40,098 nt of DNA, taken from the NCBI GenBank assembly GCA_025331435.1, contig JAIWNI010000164.1, positions 1 through 40,098 on the forward strand, written 5' to 3'. Below the pieces are notes generated by a model. That model was not told the origin of the DNA. It saw nothing but the letters and a program-made list of their open reading frames with translations, and made no database searches. Of the stretch, positions 19,610 to 31,300 are shown piece by piece. A program made the translations under genes and the position numbers. How positions within the stretch are numbered: the first letter of the stretch is position 1; the number at the start of each line of letters is the position of its first letter. Source of the DNA: Choanephora cucurbitarum (Eukaryota; Mucoromycota; Mucoromycetes; Mucorales; Choanephoraceae).

Positions 19610-22384
19610 ATGAAAACAATACAGTCGCTAGTATCCAAGGAGAACGCGTTAGCTTCTGGCAACAGCGGCCAAGATGCTCAATTCAACAGTTTTCTACAAG
19701 ATAAAAACATATACTTGAATCTTCCGTATGATAAACAAAGTAAGTGCAAAATCGGGTTTAAAAAAAAAGAAACTGCCGTATCAAGGAGTATGTGTTACTT
19801 AGCACTCGATGTTTCTCAAGTGACAGATGCAGTGGATATCAACGCCGAAGTCCCAGCTGAAGTTTGTAAAAAGGGTTGCTATCTTTATGATTCCGATGAC
19901 GATTCTGACAAGGTGCAATGTCCTGTCTGCAAAGAGCCTCGCAATGTAAGCAAGAAAACCTACGTCAAGTATGTTTCGATTGCCAAGAAGATTGCTCAGC
20001 TTTTGGCAGTCCATGACAAGCGTCAAGAGCTTGAATACCGCAATGAAACATTTGGCCAAGAAGCAGATCATCAAGGCGAGTATATTGATATCTTTTGTGG
20101 TGAATTCTATCAAGATATGAAGCAAGATCATAAGTTCACTCTTCCACTCGATCAAGGTGTTTTGCTTGCTATCGATGGCTTTACCTCTAGAAAGTCATCC
20201 AAGTCAATGATGATTATCCATGTCATCCTTTTGAATTATACTCCTGTGATCCGGTAGGTGAAGTGAGCATTGTTTGGAGATGAAGCACTCACATTTTTCT
20301 GTCATAGCTTCTTGGATAAAAATATGTTTCAAGCAGCAATTTTATGTAGTGATGGCAAGCGTGACATCAAAAGTTTTTTGCGCCCTATAATAAAAGAATT
20401 TGAGTTGCATGACAAGATTCCTATGAGGATTACCTCTGGTCCTAATGATCCGGTTCTTGCACACATGCATCTTGTTTGCGTCACCTCTGACTTGGTCGAA
20501 AGCAACAAGCTAGTTGACTTTGGTGGTAAGAACTATATATGTAAGATATGGCACAATAGGTCGCAGTAATAATTGTTATCTTTTGATATAGGTCATGGTT
20601 CGTGGTATGGCTGCAAGTATTGCCTCAGTAAGTGATATTACAGTTCATGGTATTTTCAGATGTATTTACTTGCATATCTCTAATAGCAAAAGGACAGCAC
20701 CTTGATGATGAGGGTAAGGGTGGCATGTATTACCCACTGCGCAACCAGCCTGAAAGAGCTGTTGCAAGTTTGATGATGGAGACTGAAGTAAGTACTAGTG
20801 TAGTATATTTTGCATATCGATCTAACCTGTAGCTGTTAGGATTTTGTTGATGAACGCTTCGGTGTCAAGGCACCTTCAATCTTCGGTAACCTTTCCTCCT
20901 TTAAATCGCCTTTTTTTGTTGCATTGGACGAGTTTCATCTCGCTTCTAATGTTGCAAAACTACTGTATGAAATGCTGTCTCCCTCTTTTTGTGAAAAATA
21001 TATGTACAAAGGCAACGAAGGCAGCTACCCTTTCACAATTCCTGGTGATGCTGGTGCCTCTATTAAGAAATCGCTTGAGTTGAGTGAAGCTCACATCTCG
21101 CAGCATTTCAATGGCAGTTGGGTTCCTTACAACTTGTGCTCCAAGACCAAGCCCACGGCATATCGATATGTCTGTTGGCTTGACATGATAAGGTACACCT
21201 TCCATACCTTGGTGGCTCCTTATCTTAGTGATGTTGCTGCAAAAGCTTTAGCTGCTGTTGTTCGTGATATTACCACAATGCTGTCACGAAACTTGGATGA
21301 GGCAGACATTAATGAGAAGGAGAAGTAAGTACACTTTAACCTAAAGCATGTTTCATTTTACTTACGCTATGATTTCTTTGTTAGGGATTTCGAACTTTGG
21401 CTCGCCTTCCTCGATATATGCATCGTTGCCAAAACTTTATCCAAGACTGTTGATCGTATCAACATGCATCTTCTCTCGCATGTGGGTGACTACATTCGTT
21501 ACTTGGGTCCAATGCCTACCACTAGCGCAAGATCAATGGAACGGTCAATTGGTGTGTTAAAATGCTCGATGAAAGCCTCCAATAACGTAGCAGCCAACAA
21601 CAAAATCATTGTCGAAACAAATGCGCTCATGGATTTCGTGGATTTCTCGCGGTTAGTTGACTTGACTATTTTGGACGACGAAAAAGAAGACACGACTTTC
21701 CGCGATCGTCCTGAAGCTGACCATCTTCCGCAATTATGGGCTCCCTTCTTCTCTCATCCAGACTACTGCATTTACAAGTCGAACACGGACACTTGGGTTG
21801 AAGGGCTGTTCCATATCAAGTCGTTTGGCAAGGCAGTCTTCAATTTGATGGCAAGAATTGAAGGAGTCATACTGCCCAAATTGATGCTGAAGCAGATGAA
21901 GTACCAGGCAACTTTTTCGGCCAAGTTGTAGAAACATGATCTGGTGTATAGATCGTCTCTTGATATCAGCAAGGCAAGAAATACAAAGAAAAAGGCCTAC
22001 TATGCTATGTTCAAAGTCAATCAGAAAAACAAACAAGAGTAAGTTTATTATCCCTTTTCTTGAGTATTATTCGTATTATTTACTCTATTGTCTTTCAGCA
22101 ACTATACTGTCGTATAGTATGTTTGTAGAATTGTCTGTTTCTTCGACTTTTTGTTGGACAAGTCAGTGGATGGCAAGCCTTCGCATTTCTTTCTGGGTGA
22201 AGTTTTAGAAGGCAATAGATCTCCTTCTTTGCTTAATGTACCTGAAGTCAAAGAAGTTGGCACTACTGGTAGCAAGTATATAGCATTTGATGCAAGAGAC
22301 CTTGTATGCCCGGTGAGTTTGCTTCAGGTCGTAAGGAATCGCAATGGCTCTGAGGTCATTTCCTCTCTGGAGAAAAGTGATTAA
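19610..22384 (+). pseudogene. CACTA/Tnp2-like transposase gene with stop codons
   Basis: Exon model: 19610-20253, 20308-20525, 20592-20627, 20687-20787, 20840-21324 and from 21385, with all GT-AG junctions in phase. Motifs follow the Tnp2-type transposases: VQCPVCKEPR (zinc-like), GVLLAIDGFTS and LCSDGKRDIKSFLRPI (acidic core), DFGGHGSWYGCKYC across two introns (the typical G.HG...GC..C box), then FVALDEFHLASN, DYIRYLGPMP and SARSMERSIGVLK. Frame closure occurs at TAG 21929-21931. The same frame continues with sensible sequence, then a probable intron near 22039-22099, another TAG near 22116, and a tail with YIAFDARDLVCPVSLLQ ending at 22384. Intact splicing beside few stops suggests recent inactivation. 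Terminal repeats were not located. Confidence 0.75.
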
Positions 22385-23070
22385 AAAAAAGGTTCAGTTT
22401 TCCCAAGAGGTATGCACAAGTCTGCAGGTATAACTACCACTTTATTCCCCACCAAATCGTTTCCTTTTCTTTTGTTTCTGTACCACGGCCTGTATTTTTT
22501 TTTAATAAAGTAAAATACAAACATTGTGAAACAGATTGATGACACTCGAAAGTAGAAAAGCTTTCAGACAGTTGAATAAAAGTATGAACTAAACTCAATA
22601 GCCTTTTGTGATACAAAGTGAAAACGTAACTACAAAAGAGAACTGACTTTCATTTTACAGACACGGACAGAAAACTTTGAGATGTCCCTTTTCATTTTAG
22701 GCTTATAGGACCTCTCTGTTTCTATTTTTACGTTCCGGAACAGAAATTGATGACTTATTCCGTGCCCAAATTTTAATCGGTGTGCATCAAACTGATCAAT
22801 TGATTCATGCCATGTTCAATTGACTTTTGGGCAAGACAATTCTGAATATGCAGTTATTCTCCGTTTTGATACTTTAGAGCTTGAAACAAACTGCTCAATA
22901 CAACATGAGCATAGATTCAAAGCCGTACTTGTGATAGAGATCTTCCATTGTTAATGTGGCCGTGTAGCTGAAGGAGTTTTAACATTTTTTTCTTTTTTTT
23001 TAGACCTTAAAGAAGTCTGATATTTCCTTTCCCCTTTCTTTTTTCCCCTGTGCCTTCTCAATTGCATGAT
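22385..23070. other. Intergenic region between the CACTA-like gene and POLK
   Basis: AT-rich with T runs near 22495 and 22985-23000. A perfect 10-bp palindrome, GTTCCGGAAC, lies at 22732-22741. The last part, with a pyrimidine-rich stretch before the start codon, should be the POLK promoter and leader. Confidence 0.5.
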
Positions 23071-25220
23071 ATGGACGACTCTTGTTCACAGTTTTTCGAA
23101 GAAGAACAGGACTTTTTCTTGGACGACGAACCTATTGACTCGGAAGACGATGACACTGTTGATCAAGTTGATCTCAGCAAACTGATCACTCCTGATCAGA
23201 GTTCTTTCCGAAAGCTCTTAGCAGGCCCCTCTGTGAATAAAGTAAACAGAGATCAGAATTAGCTACAGCAGATGCTGATTGTTCATTTTAGGCAGGCCTT
23301 GGTAATGTGGATAAAGAGAAGATCAATCAGATTATTTATGAAGCATCCAAAGTAAGCGAACCCATTTTTGCGTAGCACATTTTTCTGCAAAACTCAGTCT
23401 ATACACTCTTTATTTAGGGATCTGCATTTTTTGAACGGGAAAGAAAGCGAGATGAAGCAGTGACGAAGCGTATCCATGCTATTTTGACTAAATATGAAGC
23501 GATCAAAGAGCAAGACTTGACATTTGAACGCAACATTGTAGACAATATGATATCAGATCTAGAAGACACTCGCGATCTGTCACAGTGTATCTGTCATATT
23601 GATATGGACGCCTTTTATGCGTCTGTTGAAGAACTTGAGAATCCTGACTTAAAAAAAGTGCCTATGGCTGTAGGTGGCATGTCCATGCTTTGTACAAGTA
23701 ATTATCTTGCTCGCCAATATGGTGTACGAAGTGCTATGCCTGGATTCATTGCACTCAAGCTATGCCCTGAGCTTAAGATTATCCCTCTTCATTTCCCTAA
23801 ATATAGGGTTGCTTCTGCAAAAGTGCGAGAAGTTTTTCGAAAATATGATCCTAATTTCCTTCCAATGAGTTTAGATGAGGTTTGTTTCAAATACACTTTT
23901 TGGCTTGGTCAAAACTGATTGATGATTCTATAGGCTTATTTGAATCTAACAGAAGTAAGAAACGATATATAGCACAAGGCCATCTTTATTTAATTGACCT
24001 TGCACACAGTATTTAAAAACAACAGACTTGACACCATCTGAGCTAGTGCAACAGATCCGACAAGAGATATTTGATTCAACTCAACTCACAGCAAGTGCAG
24101 GCAAGCTGAAGAACAGAGAAAGCTACATGGATAATCATCTAAACAGGTCTTTAGGCATTGCTTGCAATAGAACGTTATCTAAAGTATGTAGCGATATCAA
24201 CAAACCAAATGGCCAATATTACCTACCTATCAACCGTGCTTCCATTGTTGATTTTGTCAAGACAATGCGGGTACGTCAAATCCCAGGTGTAGGTAGAGTT
24301 ACAGAGCGTGTGTTGGAAGCGTTAGGTGTGACAACATGTGGTGACATCTACCCTCATCGTGCTGTGCTTTATAAACTTTTGAGTCCTGTTAGTTTCCAGT
24401 TTATGCTAAAGAGCTATCTTGGTATCAGTAGTACTACACTCTTGTCTGACGCTGAGCGAAAGAGCATCAGTGTTGAAAGAACGTTTTCTGCCATGTCTGA
24501 TCCAGACCAATTGTTTAAGAAACTAAAAGAACTATCTGAATTGCTTGAGAAGGATTTAGAGAAAGCCAATATGATGGTAAAATGCTCTGGATGCCTCAAC
24601 ATAGTCTTGTTGTCATTTACCTTTTTTTGTTTTGTTTTCTTTTAGGGAAGAAATCTGAATATCAAGTTAAAGTCTGTAACGTATGAAGTGCGCATTCGTT
24701 CCAAGACATTTCCCTCCCACATCTGGACTGCCACTGACATTTATCGATTTGCTAAACAACTCTTGATGAAAGAACTACCTGTCAATATTCGGCTAATGGG
24801 CATACGTGTTTCAAATCTAAAGCAAAGAGGATCAGAAGATGAGAGTGTCATGAAGTATTTTTCAAAACTTCCATCTTCTACACCACTCATTAACGTTTCA
24901 AATGATACCCAACTTCCAATTAAGAAAGAAGAAATACCCAGTTTGGAATGTCCAATTTGTTGTCGTCAGCTTATGCTTGACAATCTCGAGTTCAATAAGC
25001 ATGTAGATGAATGCTTGAGTAAGATGGAAGTAAAAGAAATCCTAAAGAGCCAACGAAGTGAGCCTATGTCCAAACCATCAAAGCGAGTGAAAAAGTAAGC
25101 CAAAATCATAAAAATATACCTGATAGGAAAACTCATGCTTTCAGATATAGATCCTATTCATGTCAACAAGGAAAGTCGCTTTTTGATTATTATCCTCCTA
25201 ATAAAACAGACGCAGAATAA
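23071..25220 (+). CDS. POLK: DNA polymerase kappa (Y-family, translesion)
   Basis: Y-family polymerase that bypasses damaged template bases in the nucleus. Model of 583 aa in eight exons: 23071-23241, 23292-23351, 23418-23879, 23934-23954 (21 nt), 24010-24100, 24155-24576, 24646-25094 and 25145-25220. Residues 60-130 form the N-clasp typical of kappa (KEKINQIIYEASKGSAFF). Catalytic acids are in HIDMDAFYASVEE (D139, D141; F143-Y144 steric-gate pair) and SLDEAYLN (D230, E231). RQIPGVGRVTERVLEALGV is the thumb HhH motif. The little-finger domain follows, then one UBZ finger, ECPICC...HVDEC, at about 510-533. The intron at 24101-24154 starts with GC rather than GT and is a multiple of three. Reading through exon 7 would stop at 25098; splicing to exon 8 adds GKSLFDYYPP, a PIP-box-like motif. 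A first Met is set at 23071; an upstream ATG at 23066 is out of frame. Confidence 0.95.
24101..24154 (+). other. GC-AG intron in POLK
   Basis: 54 nt, GCAAGC at the 5' end after AGTGCAG, CTTTAG at the 3' end. Removing it restores the family motif TASAGIACNRTLSKVCSD; keeping it inserts 18 residues into the palm without a stop. Confidence 0.85.
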
Positions 25221-25577
25221 AGAGAAATGTCAAATAAGCCATTTTCCAAAATAAAAAAAAAAGAGTTTGGCTCTATAGATTATCTTTATTGACAATAAAA
25301 CCAGTTCCTTAGGAAATAACAGCTCTCTAATACAATTGAATACTGACACTAAATCCAATTTTGGACTGATAACGGCTAAATAGGGTCAAAGTTAAGCCTG
25401 AAACTGATATGATCTCCTCCATAATAGTTGGCATAGATGACATCAAATTTAAAAGACCGGTGCGTATTTGTCGGCTAAACTACCTTTTCTTTTTCCTATT
25501 AAGCAGATTTAATTTGCTTCTTTTTTTTTTTTTTATCTCTCTTATTTTTTTTTCCTTTCAAACTATCAACAGACAGT
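25221..25577. other. Intergenic region between POLK and the acyl-CoA lyase gene
   Basis: 357 bp with A runs near 25250 and a long T-rich stretch (25518-25560) just upstream of the lyase start codon, as seen in many strong fungal promoters. No gene. Confidence 0.6.
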
Positions 25578-27347
25578 ATGAGTAAAAAAGTTATCTGTTC
25601 CGGTGCAGACGTCATTGCCCAATCCTTAAAGATTCAAGGTGTTCAAGTGGTTTTCGGTATTGTGGGTATTCCCGTAGTTGAAATAGCAGAAGCTTGCATT
25701 GCTGCAGGTATCCAGTTTATTGGGTTCCGTAATGAACAATCAGCCGCCTATGCTGCCTCTATCTATGGTTATCTCAGTGGCCGCCCCGGTGTTTGTCTGT
25801 CAGTAGGTGGACCTGGTGTGGTTCATGCACTTGCAGGTTTGTTGAATAGCAAAATCAACTGCTTCCCTATGGTCTTATTATCGGGTTCCAGTGAAACAGA
25901 TCAAGTTGAACGTGGTGCCTTCCAAGAATTGGATCAAGTAGAAGCTTGTCGTGCTTACTGTAAATACAGTGTTCGCCCTACTTCCCTAGAGCAAGTACCC
26001 TTCGTGATTGAAAAGGCTTTCCGTTCAGCTTGGTATGGTCGTCCTGGTGCTGCTTATGTTGATTTACCTGCTGATTTCATTCAATATGCTGTTACTAACC
26101 AACACGTCTTGGATCAAGTTCAACTCCCTGCTGCTCCTGCACCTCCTAAATCTATGGCTGATTCAGCTGATGTTCAAAAGGCTGTTGATTTGTTGCGTCA
26201 AGCAAAGCGACCTTTGATTGTTATCGGTAAAGGGTAAGAGAAACTCAAAAAGTATAAAAGAGAGAGAAACATAACGCCTATGGTTATTAGTGCTGCTTAT
26301 GCTAGAGCCGAAAAGCAAATAAGAGGATTGGTAGAGAAGACAAAGATTCCCTTCTTACCTACACCTATGGGTAAAGGTGTCATTAGTGATGATCATCCTT
26401 TATGTGTATCAGCAGCCAGATCCAAAGCATTGAAGGAAGCAGATGTTGTCTTACTGATTGGTGCACGTCTCAATTGGATTTTACATTATGGTCAACAACC
26501 TCGTTGGAGCAAACAAGTCAGATTCATTCAGATGGATATTGCACCTGAAGAACACGGTAACAACCGTAACGACACACTTCCTCTGTTGGGTGATATTCAA
26601 TTGATCACTGAACAACTCATTCATCATTTGCCACAACAACTTGCTATCCAATCCGATTACACCTCTGGCCTCATCAACAAGGTCAAGCAGAATGCAGCAA
26701 AGATCAAGGAAGCAGGTCAAAAGGGATCAGACGAAGCTGTACTCAACTATCAAACAGCATTCACTGTCATCAAGCAACACCTCCCTCAACAAGATGTTGT
26801 CTATGTCAGCGAAGGTGCCAATACGATGGATATTGGTCGTTCCTTCTTTGATGTCACAGAACCCCGCCATCGATTGGATGCCGGTACAGGCGCTACAATG
26901 GGTGTAGGTATGGGCTATGCCATTGCTGCTCAAGCATACTATCAACAAAACCATAAACGTGTGGTCTCCATTGTGGGTGACTCTGCATTTGGCTTCTCAG
27001 CTATGGAATTAGAAACAGCCGTTCGTTCTAATTTGCCTCTGTTGATTATTGTGATCAACAACAATGGTATCTATCATGGCTTAGAAGATCAAGATTACAT
27101 AGACTCTCAAAAGCAAGGCACTTTGCCTGCCACTGCTCTTTCACCTGAGACACGTTATGATTTAATCTCAGAAGCCTGTGGTGGTAAAGGTTGGCTTGTC
27201 AAGAACCGCGTGGAACTTGCAAAGTCATTAGAAGAAGCATTGAACTGTAAGGACAAGACTTGTGTTATCAACTGTATGATTGCACCTGGTGGTAGAACCA
27301 AGTTGAGCTTTGCTTGGATGCAAAAGGCTGAAAAAGCTAAATTGTAA
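25578..27347 (+). CDS. HACL1: 2-hydroxyacyl-CoA lyase / oxalyl-CoA decarboxylase family, ThDP enzyme
   Basis: Model of 570 aa, exons 25578-26233 and 26291-27347 (57-bp intron; the joined codons read GKGAAYARAE). Thiamine-diphosphate fold: N-terminal PYR domain with the catalytic Glu in FRNEQSAAYAA (E53), a central domain, and the C-terminal PP domain with VGDSAFGFSAMELET and VINNNGIYHG (about 446-480), the GDX(25-30)NN signature that binds Mg-ThDP. Relatives either cleave 2-hydroxyacyl-CoA (peroxisomal alpha-oxidation) to an aldehyde and formyl-CoA or decarboxylate oxalyl-CoA; sequence alone does not decide. The final three residues, AKL, fit the peroxisomal PTS1 consensus. Length matches the family (about 570-580). 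The neighbour RPC31 starts only 95 bp downstream on the same strand. Confidence 0.88.
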
Positions 27348-27442
27348 AATAAAACAAAATTAGGACTGCTTTTTTTTTCTCATATAAAAAAAAAAATTGA
27401 TGCTTTTTTAGCATTGATTGTTATTTCTTTTTTTTTTTAATT

Positions 27443-28263
27443 ATGTCTAGAGGTGGCCGAGGTGGTGGATTTGGTGGTCGAGGTGGCGGTGGTGGTGCCC
27501 AAAGTGGTGCTATGCAACTTGTCTCCTTTGACCTTTTAAAAGATCTCGGTTCTGGCAATCTGTTTAATGTCAACACAGCTCTGTTTCCTGTAAGCTAATC
27601 TTCCTTAACCAAACTATGTGACTTACACTGTAGATAGGAAATGGATGTGCCTATTCCTCGTAAGCCAACTTCAAATGAAATACAGCAATGGAAGTTGAGA
27701 AGAGAGTATTTGACGATGGTGAAAGATTCACCCTATCACTTGACAACCCCTCCACCACCTCCCGATATAGAACGTTATTCCGATAGATACAAAGTGGTGG
27801 CTACCAAGCGTAGTTTAAGAGAAATAGAAACAAGTAAATATCCACCGAGTTTTCTGACTTTTTTCTTGTCATTCATATACTCTCTCTTTTTTTTAGATTT
27901 CGATTTCTTTCCAGAAGAGTTACATGTTGTTTTAGATCCTAAGCGTGCAAAGAAGAGTAAGTTTCTTTCTTGTTTAGATGATGCCTATCTAAGTGCTTTT
28001 TTTCCTCCCTAGAACAAAAACAACGTACAGCTCAAGATGAATACAATCAATTGGCAGCATTACTCAATGTGGATGAAAAGGGAGACGGAGAGAACGATGA
28101 TGAGGATGGAGAAAAGAAAGATGGTGAAGATGAAGAAAATGAAGAGGAATACGAAGATGAAGAAGAAGAGCTTATTGACGATAACGATTATGCTGAAACT
28201 TACTTTGATAACGGTGAAGGAGATGATGACGATGATGGAGATAATGAAGATGCTTATTCATAG
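27443..28263 (+). CDS. RPC31: RNA polymerase III subunit RPC31 (POLR3G-like)
   Basis: Subunit of the Pol III-specific RPC82/34/31 subcomplex needed for initiation. Model of 217 aa, exons 27443-27589, 27638-27833, 27897-27956 and 28013-28263. The N-terminus is Gly/Arg-rich (MSRGGRGGGFGGRGG). The conserved middle reads ALFPEMDVPIPRKP, REYLTMVKDSPYHL and ERYSDRYK, then DFFPEELHV; the last 75 residues are almost entirely Asp and Glu, as in other RPC31 proteins. The 3' splice site at 27637 (GATAG) is chosen over TAG at 27633 because it keeps frame. Coding GC is locally altered by the GAN-rich acidic tail. It converges with SEC31, with 56 bp between the stop codons. Confidence 0.9.
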
Positions 28264-28319
28264 AAACAAATTTATTTTTTATAAATGTTTATTCAAGCGT
28301 TTTCTTTTAGCTGGTGAAC

Positions 28320-31300
28320 TTAGTTCATACGTTGAGGTTGATAGAATCCACCTTGAGGAGGAGGAGGTGCTCTTTTTGCGGACAAGGGAGAAGGTGCAGC
28401 AGCGCCCATAGGTGGAGGAGGAAGAGGGCTGTTACGTTGAGGGGGAGCCATCATGGATGGTTGTTGCATCATAGGGGGACCACTCATGTGAGGAGGAGGG
28501 GGAGTTTGTCCCATGGCACGTTGAGGAGCCATACCTCCACGAGGAGGCCCGCTCATAGGTGGAGGGGGACCTTGAGGAGGTCCACGATGCATGGCTGGAG
28601 GAGGAGGACCTTGAGGAGGTCCACGGTTCATTGGTGGGGGAGGAGGACCTTGAGGAGGAGGAATTTGTTGTTGTTGTTGAATAGGAGCATTGACAAAGGC
28701 ATTAGCAGCAGGTTGGTTAGGGAAAGGCGAAGTGATACGCTTGTTAGGTGTACTGCTGTTGCTGTTGTTGGCAGGTTTAGGACTCTTGACCTTCTTGGCA
28801 AGACTCATGGGAGGATCGTTCCAGGCACCTTCCGCCTTCTTGGGTGGAGCACTCACTGGTTCTTGTTGAGATCGAGGCAAGGGAGCAGCAGCGCCTACAG
28901 GAGGAGGAGGAACTGGAATGGTAGGACGAGCTACATTGTAACCACCTGTGTTGCCATACTCATTATAACTGTTGTTAGAGTAAGAGGGTTGGTTATAAGT
29001 GTTGGCAGGTTGGTTGTAACCATAGTTGGGTGTAGCCTGTTGTTGAGTAGTAGGTTGGTATGTGGTTGTTTGAGGCCCGGTAGCTGTAGGAGGTGCATAC
29101 GATGTTGTGAGAGCAGGAGCAGCACTTGTAACAGGAGGAGGCACAGCGGTACTAGCATTGGACACGGGTGTATAGACACTGGCAGCAGGTGTGTAAGCAC
29201 TGGCATGGTACGCGTTTGAGACAGCAGGTGTGGTTTGAGCATACGATGGAGCGGATGCATAGGATGAGTAACCACCATAAGCCTGAGGTTGTTGATAGGC
29301 TTGAGGCTGTTGACTGTAGTTGTCGACAGGTTGTGCTTGCGTCTCTAGGCTACCGGCAATATCCTTGGATTCGAAAGGTAAGGTAGGTTGACTGAATTGA
29401 CTGGCAACAGCAACAGGACAAGCCTGGTAGACACGATCACGCACAATAGAAAGCTTATCAAAGGATGCCTTGCGATAGACAACAGGTGTCAAGCTCAGAT
29501 AGGTCAAGGCAGTTGTCAATTTACCTTGATCGGCCAAGAGTTCAGCGTACTCGCAGTACTTGTCATAGAGAGGAGAAAGGGGGTACTCATAAGACATCTT
29601 GGACTCAGTCTCAAAGAGAGCACGGTCTTCAAAGGCAATGACCTTACGGAAAATAGTGACCTTTTCAATCAAGGCTTGAAGGGTAGCAGCCTTGACTTCT
29701 TCACCCTGTGCCTGCACTTCTTCCTCTTGTTCTGCAATCCAGATACGAGCTACCTTTTCCAGGTTACCGGCAGCAAGGTAACAGAGGGTAGCATGACGTC
29801 TGAATTCCTTTGAGGCTTCAGATTCACTGTTGCTCCATCCTTCCTCAAGACGAGCACCCAAGACTTCACAGAGAGGTCTAAAGTCTTCGGATTTGGCAAA
29901 CGTACAGAGCACGACAATGGCCGAGGTCCATTCTTCCAGAGCGACACTGGATACAACAGCATTCAGGTCGTCTTCAATGATGTGCTCCAACAATCGGAGG
30001 TAGGATGCAGACTTGGATTGACGCTTAAAGTATTCTTGTTGGGTACGCGCAAGCAAGTCGCCACCACCACAGATGGCGAACAAGAGAGCATCGGACAGAC
30101 GATCGGTGGACAGACAAACCTTGACGGCCGATTCGAAATCGCCCAAGATGACAGCTTGTGTGATCAAGCGATCTGTCTCGGAACTGCCTTCGCTATAGAG
30201 CTGGAGAGGATCGTGCTTGATGGCAGAAGAGACAGCAGCAGCACTGATACCACCATCGTCTTCTTGTTGTTGGTGCTCTAATTCTTCTACAGTGGTTGTG
30301 GTAGGGTCAGAGGTACTGGTCTGAACAAAGAAATCGTCACCGCCATCCTCACCAAACAAGCCTGAGGCAGAGTTATCAGCCACAGTAGGTTCATCAGGCT
30401 TGTTGGGTTCAGAATCCGAGTTGTCAGACGTAGTCTCTTCAGTAGATTCTTCTTTAACAACCACAGCCTTTTCTTCCTCTGTAGGTTTGGTTTTCTCAAC
30501 AGCCTTTTCTCTCTCTGTAGGTTTGGTTTTTTCAACAGCCTTAGCAACAGCAGCCATGACTTCAGCCTTCTTGAAACCCAAATGGTTCATCAATTGTTCT
30601 CTAGCATCTTCAGCCAATAATGTCTTGATGACTTCCCAACTTTCCTTATCGTCTTTTTCCTTTGCTTGTTGAACACGTTCCTCTACGAGTTGTTCAACAC
30701 TCTGTTGTTGAAGAGCAGCTTCCAATTCATCAGCACGTTGAACAGCTTCCTTGTCGGTCACGATGGCATTCATCTGAACGGTACGAGCAATGGTTTGAGG
30801 AACAGCAGCCTGGCCAGGAGGTAAAGTGGCAGCAGCTTGTTTGGCAGCTTGACCGGCCTTGTTACCGAACGAGACTAATTTACCACCAAATCCAAAGGAG
30901 GCGCCGACAGGACAACGAAGCCACTTGGGAGGATGTCTTAGTGAGAAGGCATTGGCAGCACTGGCAGCAGCAGCAGAGGCATTCATAGCAGCAGAGAATG
31001 GGTCATCATGAGCGTGATCTATCGTGGCAGATGTAGCCTTGAGATCTTCTTCAGAAGCTGTGTTTTGTAAAGAATGAACACTGATCTTAAAAAAAAAGAA
31101 ATTAAAGGCATGCATGATAATCATTCATAAACAAACTTACTTTGCCATCAAATGAAGCAGATGCTAATAAATCAGGGTTACGAGGACACCATTCAGATTG
31201 GAAAGTCCAGTTGGTATCAGAAGCCAATTCACCTAAAAGTTCACCAGAATTAGGGTTCCAAATGAGCGTCTTGCAATCTTTGCCACATGACATGAGCAAA

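Noticed and set aside
22732..22741. Perfect palindrome GTTCCGGAAC upstream of POLK
   Set aside because: A single 10-bp palindrome is expected by chance in 40 kb; no second copy or known regulator supports a function.
19242..22900. Search for CACTA-type terminal repeats around the Tnp2-like gene
   Set aside because: No CACTA ends or long inverted pair found by eye in either flank.
28037..28411. Lys/Met-rich plus-strand frame across the RPC31 end
   Set aside because: Shadow of the acidic RPC31 tail in another frame.
28314..29219. Plus-strand Arg/His/Ser-rich frame of about 300 codons
   Set aside because: It is antisense to the Pro/Gln-rich end of SEC31, whose frame is supported by family motifs; composition is what complementing Pro and Gln codons gives.
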